DNA of 6,890 bases from Bdellovibrionales bacterium (GTDB lineage Bacteria > Bdellovibrionota > Bdellovibrionia > Bdellovibrionales > UBA1609): assembly GCA_027451425.1 (NCBI GenBank), contig DAIDJH010000097.1, positions 1 to 6,890 of the forward strand, given 5' to 3'. The position numbers were made by a program, and so were the translations under genes. This document shows positions 1 through 4,608 of this stretch, one piece after another; positions within the stretch are counted from its first letter, which is position 1, and every line of letters starts with the position of its first letter. The notes beneath the pieces were generated by a model. It searched no databases and was not told the DNA's origin. It worked only from the letters and a program-made list of their open reading frames with translations.

Positions 1-5
1 GACAT

Positions 6-20
6 AAACATATTATGTTT
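6..20. repeat. AT-rich inverted repeat over the permease stop codon
   Basis: A perfect inverted repeat AAACATA-T-TATGTTT spans the TAA stop of the YadH-like gene. The usable RNA hairpin is only about five base pairs with a five-base loop and is A/T-rich. No clear U-tract follows on the minus strand within the few bases left in the window. It may be a weak terminator or mRNA 3'-end element, or chance. Confidence 0.25.
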
Positions 21-774
21 TTAACCGATAACCCGTTTGAAATATACGCGCGATGATCGCCGTACAAATTGCTAAAAACAGTGCGACCATAAGCAGGCTC
101 GTGCGCACGCTGATGTCGGAATGTTCGTAGAAGCTCCACCGAAAGCCGCTGATCAAATACACGACGGGATTCGCCATCGAAATTTTTTGCCAAAGCGGCG
201 GGAGCATTTTGATCGAATAAAAGGCGCCGCCTAAAAACGCGAGCGGCGTTATAATGAGAAGCGGAATCAATTGTAGCTTTTCAAATCCATCTGCCCAAAT
301 GCCGATGATGAACCCTAGTAAACTGAACGTGAGAGAAGTCAGCAGTAAAAATCCCGCCATCCAAAACGGATGACGAATGTGCAGCGGCACAAAAAAACTC
401 GAAGTGAGAATAATAATGGCACCGATCATCAATGCCTTTGTCGTCGCCGCGCCCACATAGCCTACTACTATCTCCACGTACGAAATCGGCGCTGACAAAA
501 CTTCATAAATCGTGCCGACAAATTTCGGGAAGTAAATGCCAAACGACGCGTTCGCGACGCTTTGCTGAAGAACGGTCAACATCGTTAGACCGGGCACAAT
601 AAATGCGCCATAGCTGACCCCCTCAACCGCATTCATGTGCGAACCGATCGCGGAGCCAAAAACGATGAAATACAATGTAGTGGAAATCACCGGCGAAGCA
701 ATGCTTTGCCCGATCGTACGAAAAGTTCGCGACATTTCGTATTTGTAGATGGCACGGATGGCTCGAATATTCAT
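13..774 (-). CDS. yadH: ABC-2 type transporter permease, YadH-like
   Basis: This is a 253-residue inner-membrane permease of the ABC-2 exporter family and would form the channel for the ATPase encoded just upstream. Hydrophobic segments fall at about residues 26-46, 55-75, 103-130, 137-160, 167-187 and 226-246, giving the usual six-helix core. The stretch at 181-212 ([15 protein letters not shown], then [12 protein letters not shown]) is the conserved ABC-2 signature region. From memory, the sequence follows E. coli YadH (about 256 residues) along its length, including TLYFIVFG and FIVPGL. The start lies seven bases after the ATPase stop. A GAGGT Shine-Dalgarno overlaps that TGA stop, so translation is probably coupled. 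The substrate of YadGH exporters is not established, and drug or lipid export would be a guess. Confidence 0.88.
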   Translation of the reverse strand: MNIRAIRAIYKYEMSRTFRTIGQSIASPVISTTLYFIVFGSAIGSHMNAVEGVSYGAFIVPGLTMLTVLQQSVANASFGIYFPKFVGTIYEVLSAPISYVEIVVGYVGAATTKALMIGAIIILTSSFFVPLHIRHPFWMAGFLLLTSLTFSLLGFIIGIWADGFEKLQLIPLLIITPLAFLGGAFYSIKMLPPLWQKISMANPVVYLISGFRWSFYEHSDISVRTSLLMVALFLAICTAIIARIFQTGYRLKT

Positions 775-781
775 TTAGACC

Positions 782-1702
782 TCACCCATTAACCAATTGA
801 ACAAAAATTTCTTCAAGACTCGTTTGCTTCGTGTAAATGTCTTTATAGGTCACCCCGTGCTCTTTGAGTAAATCAAGAAGATCCGTGATGCCGCTTTCAG
901 TTCGATTCGAATCATAGGACAACGTCAATACGTAGCCGCCAGATCGAAGTTTCAAATCGTACTTCGCCAGCGCGTTGGGAATTTCTTTAAGCGGGGTTTT
1001 GAGCTCAAGACTCAGCTCTTTTTTACCGAGCTTTTTCATGAGCCGCTCTTTTTCTTCAATCAAAATCAACTCACCTCGATTAATAACACCGATGCGATCG
1101 GCCAACTCTTCGGCTTCTTCAATATAATGGGTGGTGAGTATAATCGTGACGCCCGATTCGCGCAGCTCGCGCACCTGCTGCCACATATTTTTTCTCAGTT
1201 CGACATCCACGCCGGCCGTGGGTTCATCCAAAAATAAAATTTTCGGCTCATGCGAGAGAGCCTTGGCAATCATGAGTCGTCTTTTCATCCCTCCTGATAA
1301 CGTCATGATTTTGTTTTTACGTTTTTCCCACAATGTGAGTCTCTTTAAGACGTCTTCGATGTAGGCCGGATTTTTCGGTTTATTAAAAAGTCCACGACTG
1401 AAGCTCACCGTATTCCACACCGATTCAAACGAATCCGTCGCTATTTCTTGCGGAACAAGCCCGATGAGCGAGCGCGCATGCCGGTAGTTTTTTGTTATGT
1501 CGCTACCATCGACGATAACCGACCCAGAAGTCGCATTTACAATACCGCAAACAATATTAATGAGCGTGGTTTTACCCGCGCCGTTCGGACCGAGAAGCGC
1601 AAAAATCTCGCCCTTATTGATTTTCAAATCGATATTCTTTAACGCCTGAAAACCACCGGCATAAATTTTGTTGAGGCGATTGATCTCAATGACTGAAGCC
1701 AT
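782..1702 (-). CDS. yadG: ABC transporter ATP-binding protein, YadG-like
   Basis: This 306-residue cytoplasmic ATPase powers the YadH-like exporter. All nucleotide-binding motifs are intact: Walker A GPNGAGKT at 38-45, Q-loop Gln85, signature LSGGMKRR at 135-142, Walker B ILFLDEP at 155-161, D-loop AGVD at 163-166 and switch His192. A C-terminal extension of about 90 residues after the core ends in [11 protein letters not shown], as in the DrrA/CcmA-like exporter ATPases. Length and motif text (LGLVPQE-type Q-loop, [24 protein letters not shown]) closely match E. coli YadG (308 residues). It is first in a two-gene operon. The ATG at 1702 has no Shine-Dalgarno in front of it, and a promoter -10 lies so close that the message may be leaderless. 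The gene name rests on remembered similarity, while the family assignment is certain. Confidence 0.93.
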   Translation of the reverse strand: MASVIEINRLNKIYAGGFQALKNIDLKINKGEIFALLGPNGAGKTTLINIVCGIVNATSGSVIVDGSDITKNYRHARSLIGLVPQEIATDSFESVWNTVSFSRGLFNKPKNPAYIEDVLKRLTLWEKRKNKIMTLSGGMKRRLMIAKALSHEPKILFLDEPTAGVDVELRKNMWQQVRELRESGVTIILTTHYIEEAEELADRIGVINRGELILIEEKERLMKKLGKKELSLELKTPLKEIPNALAKYDLKLRSGGYVLTLSYDSNRTESGITDLLDLLKEHGVTYKDIYTKQTSLEEIFVQLVNG

Positions 1703-1710
1703 ATTTTCAA

Positions 1711-1739
1711 ATCATAGTCGAAAATCTCGCATTTGTTGA
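1711..1739 (-). promoter_or_regulatory. Sigma-70 promoter of the yadGH-like operon (predicted)
   Basis: On the minus strand, TCAACA (1739-1734, four of six matches to the -35 consensus) is followed after exactly 17 bases by TATGAT (1716-1711, five of six matches to -10). Transcription would begin around 1703-1704, one or two bases before the ATG at 1702. No Shine-Dalgarno exists between the -10 and the start codon, which fits a leaderless or near-leaderless message. Confidence 0.5.
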
Positions 1740-1772
1740 CATCGATTGCTGCGAAGTGAAAAGATATACTTT

Positions 1773-2150
1773 ATGGGTAAACTGTCGACAATCGCACGAA
1801 TCTTGTTAGGGCTGATCTTTGTTGTATTCGGTTTCAATGGTTTTTTCCATTTTCTGCCGATGCCTTCGATGTCCGGTCGAGCACTCGACTTTTTCTCAGG
1901 ACTTTCGGCGACAGGCTACTTTTTTCCGTTTCTATTTGGGGTACAAGTGGTGGGCGGGGCACTTCTTCTCACCGGCGCTTTTGTGTCTCTCGGCGTGGTG
2001 ATATTAGCTCCTGTGGTGGCTAATATCGTATTGTTTCATATTTTTATCGATCACACCGGTCTGCCAATGGCTCTTGTCGTCGGCCTTCTCGAGCTTTACC
2101 TCGCTTTTTTTGCAAAACCCTACAGCGATAAAATCCGACAATTGTTTTAG
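1773..2150 (+). CDS. DoxX family membrane protein
   Basis: This is a 125-residue inner-membrane protein with four predicted helices at about residues 6-28, 48-66, 68-92 and 97-115. The N-terminus (RILLGLIFVVFGFNGFFHF followed by a Pro-rich PMPSMSG) and the GGALLLTG segment after helix 2 are typical of the DoxX family. Members of this family are small membrane proteins with loosely defined roles; some act in redox or oxidative-stress complexes. The ATG at 1773 is chosen because it gives the normal family N-terminus directly before helix 1. An in-frame TTG at 1746 would only add nine non-conserved residues. Neither start has a good Shine-Dalgarno. The gene is divergent from yadG and converges with the metallopeptidase gene, leaving an 11-base gap. 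No specific function can be assigned. Confidence 0.85.
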   Translation: MGKLSTIARILLGLIFVVFGFNGFFHFLPMPSMSGRALDFFSGLSATGYFFPFLFGVQVVGGALLLTGAFVSLGVVILAPVVANIVLFHIFIDHTGLPMALVVGLLELYLAFFAKPYSDKIRQLF

Positions 2151-2161
2151 AGCGTACCCTA

Positions 2162-2902
2162 TTAAATTTTATCCCAATGATCCGGCACGCACGTGCTATG
2201 AACGGCGTTTTGTTTCACCCATTTGTGAAACGCTTTGTTTAAATGTTTGATGCCGCAGTATCTATGTATATATGGCGTCATTTTGCGCGTGACGCTCAGG
2301 CGAAGCAACTCCTCAAGATCGCAGTTATGCGCCAGCATTTCCGCAAATGCCTCTGAAGCTTTGTAGCGGTAGTCGATTTGCGCGGCCGTGCCGTGCATCG
2401 GATGCGACAATTTACGCACGTCACTTGGGAAGGGTTGATTCGCCAGCCACTTGTAATCGATGCAGTCCGTTCGTGAAAAATAGTTGGCAAGCCCTTCTCC
2501 AAGCCATTTGGGGACGGCTCCCCGATACTTTTGGAACACGATCACGTGCACAAGTTCGTGACCGAAAACCTGATCGAAATTTTTTTTATTTACTTGCGGG
2601 CCTAGTCGCACCACCACAGTGTGCCCGCTCGTCTCCGTCACGGCAATGGCGAGCGGGCCTAAATCTTGGGCTTTCGCGTAGTCTTCGGGATTGGAGTACA
2701 TGTAGGCATTGATTCGATGGATCGACCACTCCAAATGCAGCTCGATATGGTCAATAACTTGATCCATTTGCGTTGCCGTTAGCCAATTTGGCGCGTTGTG
2801 CATCAAAACCGCATTGGTCAGAATATTTTTGCCGTACGCTTTTTGAACGGCCCAACAGTTCAACACTAGAAATATTGCCGGTAAAATCATCGCCTTTTTC
2901 AT
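2162..2902 (-). CDS. Secreted gluzincin-type zinc metallopeptidase
   Basis: This 246-residue protein has a Sec signal peptide (KK, then a hydrophobic run to about residue 20, likely cleavage after AYG near 24). It therefore probably acts in the periplasm or outside the cell. Zinc-binding HELVH lies at 115-119 (His115, catalytic Glu116, His119). GEGLANYF follows at 135-142, with Glu136 as the probable third ligand. This is the HExxH plus downstream E layout of gluzincins such as the peptidase MA-like families (PF13485 type), and the total length is short for a peptidase. Mature-region cysteines at 147, 194, 216 and 238 could form disulfides. A GGGGA Shine-Dalgarno sits about six bases before the ATG. 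The gene is divergent from the DUF2165 gene. The substrate is unknown. The assignment as an active protease rests on the intact motif. Confidence 0.78.
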   Translation of the reverse strand: MKKAMILPAIFLVLNCWAVQKAYGKNILTNAVLMHNAPNWLTATQMDQVIDHIELHLEWSIHRINAYMYSNPEDYAKAQDLGPLAIAVTETSGHTVVVRLGPQVNKKNFDQVFGHELVHVIVFQKYRGAVPKWLGEGLANYFSRTDCIDYKWLANQPFPSDVRKLSHPMHGTAAQIDYRYKASEAFAEMLAHNCDLEELLRLSVTRKMTPYIHRYCGIKHLNKAFHKWVKQNAVHSTCVPDHWDKI

Positions 2903-2922
2903 AAAATCCCCACAAATTCAGC

Positions 2923-2934
2923 GCCACACGTGGC
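2923..2934. repeat. Short inverted repeat between divergent genes
   Basis: GCCAC-AC-GTGGC lies in the 60-bp gap between the metallopeptidase and DUF2165 genes. It could be an operator half-site pair serving both directions. The arms are only five bases, so chance is possible. Its right arm overlaps the weak -24-like element at 2931. Confidence 0.25.
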
Positions 2935-2946
2935 ACCAAAATTGAA
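2931..2946 (+). promoter_or_regulatory. Weak sigma-54-like element before the DUF2165 gene
   Basis: TGGCACCAAAATTGAA matches the -24 half (TGGCAC) and has the right spacing, but the invariant -12 GC is GA here. Transcription would start near 2957, only about six bases before the ATG at 2963. The lost -12 cytosine and the very short leader make activity doubtful. It is listed because better matches occur at 4161 and 4451. Confidence 0.18.
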
Positions 2947-2962
2947 ACTCTAGCGCAACAAG

Positions 2963-3457
2963 ATGACCTTACGCCATTGTAAAATCATTTTAGTCACTGT
3001 CGTGGCGCTGTTATACGGCATGATCGCGTTTAACAATATTATAAATTATGCCGTCAACTTTGCTTTCGTTGCACACGTTCTTTCAATGGATACGTTATCC
3101 ACGACCGCAAATTTGCCGCCAGCCACATTTCATCGTGCCATTCACTCCCCGACCGTACATCATGCCGTCTATAATTTGATTATCGGCGCCGAAACATCCC
3201 TCGCCATTTTATGTTTTATTGGAGCGATTCAACTTTTTCGCAAGCGCGACAGCAATGATTTTCACGACGCCAAATGTTGGGCCCTTGCCGGGCTCACCCT
3301 TGGTTTTTTGTTTTTTGTCACAAGTTTTATCACGATTGGCGGAGAGTGGTTTTACTTGTGGCTTGCTCCACCGCCATGGTCGGGAGCTCTCAACGCAGCG
3401 GCAAGACTTGTATTGATTGACTCCGTCGCGCTTGTCTTTCTCATTTTGCCTGAGTAA
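2963..3457 (+). CDS. DUF2165 family small integral membrane protein
   Basis: This 164-residue inner-membrane protein is recognisable as DUF2165 (PF09933). Predicted helices lie at about 6-28, 68-92, 105-126 and 145-162. Conserved blocks are AFNNIINYAVNFAFVAHVLSMD (residues 22-43, partly hydrophilic and probably periplasmic), the HSPTVHHAVY stretch at 61-70 and GGEWFYLW at 126-133. The family has no established function. The ATG at 2963 gives the expected MTLRHCKIIL start, although no strong Shine-Dalgarno precedes it. The PEBP gene follows after 33 bases on the same strand with no terminator visible, so the two are probably cotranscribed. The operon partner suggests envelope housekeeping, but nothing more precise can be supported. 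Confidence 0.85.
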   Translation: MTLRHCKIILVTVVALLYGMIAFNNIINYAVNFAFVAHVLSMDTLSTTANLPPATFHRAIHSPTVHHAVYNLIIGAETSLAILCFIGAIQLFRKRDSNDFHDAKCWALAGLTLGFLFFVTSFITIGGEWFYLWLAPPPWSGALNAAARLVLIDSVALVFLILPE

Positions 3458-3490
3458 CGTCGAATATACGCAAAATTAAAGGAGTCACCT

Positions 3491-4051
3491 ATGTTTCGGT
3501 ATTTTATTGCGACAATTTCAATGCTCGTTTTTATGTGCACCCTCGTTTTCACTTGCAACACGGCTGTGGCGTTAACGCTCAAGAGCAAAGCCATTCGCGA
3601 CGGTAAAACCATCAACAATGCCCAGGTCTACAATGGTTTTGGCTGCAAAGGTAAAAACGTTTCGCCTGACCTTGAGTGGTCGCATGCCCCAAAAAATACG
3701 AAAACATTTGCCGTGACTGTGTACGATCCCGATGCACCAACGGGAGCTGGCTGGTGGCATTGGACCGTATTTAATATTCCAGCGCACGTCACACACCTCA
3801 ACTTGGGCGCTGGTTCTGGGCAGTCCGCGCTACCGCCTGGGGCAATTCAAGGCAAAACCGATTTTGGTATGTCAAGTTATGGTGGCCCTTGCCCACCAGC
3901 TGGCAATAAACCTCACCGATATCAATTTCGCGTGTATGCGCTGAAAGCGAAAATCCCGCTCAATAGTTCGGCGAGCGGATCAATGGTGGGCTTTTACATC
4001 CGTCAGTTGAAACTTGCCGAGGCTCAACTGCAAGCACGCTACGGCCGCTAG
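3491..4051 (+). CDS. Secreted PEBP family protein, YbhB/YbcL-like
   Basis: This 186-residue protein carries a Sec signal peptide with likely cleavage after AVA near residue 27, so the mature form should be periplasmic. The fold is that of the phosphatidylethanolamine-binding protein/Raf-kinase-inhibitor family. The ligand-pocket motif VYDPDAPTGAGWWHW lies at 78-91 and the second signature YGGPCPPAGNKPHRY at 130-144. The full YbhB/YbcL domain runs from about 29 to 184. E. coli YbhB is cytoplasmic and YbcL is periplasmic, and the signal peptide here makes this more YbcL-like. AAAGGAG ends seven bases or so before the ATG and is a strong ribosome site. The gene is second after the DUF2165 gene. 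Its biochemical role is unknown, since bacterial members have few proven ligands. The sequence looks intact. Confidence 0.9.
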   Translation: MFRYFIATISMLVFMCTLVFTCNTAVALTLKSKAIRDGKTINNAQVYNGFGCKGKNVSPDLEWSHAPKNTKTFAVTVYDPDAPTGAGWWHWTVFNIPAHVTHLNLGAGSGQSALPPGAIQGKTDFGMSSYGGPCPPAGNKPHRYQFRVYALKAKIPLNSSASGSMVGFYIRQLKLAEAQLQARYGR

Positions 4052-4075
4052 CCAATGGCTGATGATGTCTAGCGG
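4045..4075 (+). terminator. Inverted repeat over the PEBP stop codon, possible terminator
   Basis: CCGCTAG (4045-4051) pairs perfectly with CTAGCGG (4069-4075) across a 17-base loop, with the TAG stop inside the left arm. There is no U-tract after it, so Rho-independent termination is unlikely to be efficient. The arms also carry the GCGG/CCGC half-site seen in the regulatory repeats just downstream. It may therefore be a protein-binding site instead. Confidence 0.3.
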
Positions 4076-4108
4076 AATTGCGGGACCGCAACTGTCGTTA
4101 CAGCGGAA
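4070..4108. promoter_or_regulatory. GCGG half-site array, candidate upstream activating site
   Basis: Within 40 bp lie TAGCGG (4070), the perfect inverted repeat TTGCGG-GA-CCGCAA (4078-4091), CTGT-CGTT-ACAG (4092-4103) and CAGCGG (4102). The centre of the main palindrome is about 100 bp upstream of the predicted sigma-54 start near 4187. That is within the usual range for enhancer-binding-protein sites. The 4078-4091 palindrome has the same pattern as the one at 6179-6192. The regulator is not encoded in this window. Confidence 0.4.
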
Positions 4109-4160
4109 CTTCTCCACGTAATTGCAACACCCACGATGTGCCGTCGTAAGCGAACAACCG

Positions 4161-4176
4161 TGGCACAATAGTTGCA
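4161..4176 (+). promoter_or_regulatory. Sigma-54 (RpoN) -24/-12 promoter of the KGG gene
   Basis: TGGCACAATAGTTGCA matches the RpoN consensus TGGCACG-N4-TTGCW at all but one defined position (A for G at the seventh base). The GG (4162-4163) and GC (4174-4175) are separated by exactly ten bases. Transcription should begin near 4187, leaving an 18-base leader that contains a good Shine-Dalgarno and ends at the ATG at 4205. A ten-base fixed match placed this well between genes is unlikely by chance. Confidence 0.68.
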
Positions 4177-4194
4177 CAGTTGAGTTGTAGAAGT

Positions 4195-4200
4195 GGAGGT
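4195..4200 (+). promoter_or_regulatory. Ribosome binding site fixing the KGG start
   Basis: GGAGGT ends four bases before the ATG at 4205. An in-frame GTG at 4193 overlaps the Shine-Dalgarno itself and has none of its own, so the ATG at 4205 is taken as the start. Confidence 0.8.
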
Positions 4201-4204
4201 AATT

Positions 4205-4459
4205 ATGGCACGAAGAGTTTCATTTCGGTCACGTCGCCGAGCACCTACGCGAAAAATGAGAAAAGCTCGAACTGCTAAAAAAAGTGGCACGAGCCGCCGC
4301 GGGTTTGCCGCCATGTCGCTTGCTGAAAGACGCGCCATTGCGAGCATGGGCGGGCGTGCGAGCCACGGTGGCCGCGGTCGAGATTACGTTCCGCGACACG
4401 AGGTTCGCCGTACAAGAAGCAGTTGGCGCCCCAGTGAAAAAGAAAACGACTGGCAGTAA
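4205..4459 (+). CDS. Very basic KGG-type stress protein, histone-like N-terminus
   Basis: This is an 84-residue cytoplasmic protein with 26 Arg or Lys against six acidic residues. Residues 1-32 hold 15 basic and no acidic residues and resemble a histone H1-like or nucleic-acid-binding tail. Residues 32-59 (RGFAAMSLAERRAIASMGGRAS, then HGGRGRDY) match the stress-induced KGG motif family (PF10685; YciG/Con-6 type). In typical members the pattern is RGFAAMDP...REIASKGG; here Lys of KGG is Met, giving MGG. Only one repeat is present. Family members are small stress or stationary-phase proteins without a defined biochemical activity, and DNA or RNA binding is inferred from charge. The gene has a predicted sigma-54 promoter with a short leader. 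Its stop codon overlaps a second sigma-54-like element facing the protease gene. Confidence 0.82.
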   Translation: MARRVSFRSRRRAPTRKMRKARTAKKSGTSRRGFAAMSLAERRAIASMGGRASHGGRGRDYVPRHEVRRTRSSWRPSEKENDWQ

Positions 4460-4466
4460 TACTGCA
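4451..4466 (+). promoter_or_regulatory. Second sigma-54-like element, facing the protease gene
   Basis: TGGCAGTAATACTGCA keeps the GG (4452-4453) and GC (4464-4465) at ten-base spacing and agrees with the consensus except at three positions. Like the element at 4161, it is followed by CAGT, so both read TGGCA at the left and TGCACAGT at the right. Transcription would begin near 4477, giving a leader of about 132 bases for the protease. It overlaps the end of the KGG coding region. Confidence 0.38.
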
Positions 4467-4502
4467 CAGTGCAAAAACAGTGCTTTGATCCAGTTTTAGT
4501 TA

Positions 4503-4531
4503 TTGATTATGGTTAGCAGTATTCATAAACT
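4503..4531 (+). promoter_or_regulatory. Possible sigma-70 promoter of the protease gene
   Basis: TTGATT (4503-4508) and TAAACT (4526-4531) are spaced by 17 bases, each with four of six consensus matches. Transcription would start near 4538, leaving a leader of about 71 bases. It is an alternative or addition to the sigma-54-like element at 4451. The leader contains a small hairpin GCAAC-GGCAGT-GTTGC ahead of the ribosome site. Confidence 0.3.
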
Positions 4532-4595
4532 CTCTAGTGGGTAAGCTTTTGGGTCTAGGGCGCGGGGCAACGGCAGTGTTGCTGTCCTTGTGCTC

Positions 4596-4603
4596 GGAGG
4601 GGG
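4596..4603 (+). promoter_or_regulatory. Ribosome binding site fixing the protease start
   Basis: GGAGGGGG ends five bases before the ATG at 4609. The reading frame is open further upstream to a GTG at 4537, but that start lacks a ribosome site and would bury the signal peptide. The ATG at 4609 is therefore chosen. Confidence 0.82.
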
Positions 4604-4608
4604 AAATT

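Noticed and set aside
1736..1770. A plus-strand sigma-70 promoter for doxX from TTGACA and TATACT
   Set aside because: The hexamers are individually good but 23 bases apart, and transcription would begin inside the first codons of the gene.
1746..1772. An earlier TTG start for the DoxX-family gene
   Set aside because: It adds nine residues not typical of the family, has no ribosome site and would overlap promoter-like sequence. The ATG at 1773 gives the usual N-terminus.
2151..2161. A bidirectional terminator between the convergent doxX and metallopeptidase genes
   Set aside because: The 11-base gap and its flanks are A/T-rich but do not form a convincing stem.
2162..2902. Lipoprotein signal (LNC near residue 16) on the metallopeptidase
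   Set aside because: Asn before the Cys does not fit the lipobox, and a type I cleavage after AYG is more natural. The similar FTC in the PEBP protein is rejected for the same reason.
4229..4474. An open antisense frame across the KGG gene
   Set aside because: It has no recognisable motif or ribosome site. It arises from the Arg-rich, stop-poor composition of the real gene.
4466..4483. Direct repeat ACAGTGC twice at an 11-base period after the KGG gene
   Set aside because: Only two short copies are present. It is too little to call a regulatory array and partly reflects the CACAGT next to the sigma-54-like element.
4537..4608. A GTG start for the protease giving 24 more residues
   Set aside because: GGAGGGGG directly before the ATG at 4609 and a normal signal peptide from that ATG make the longer form unlikely.
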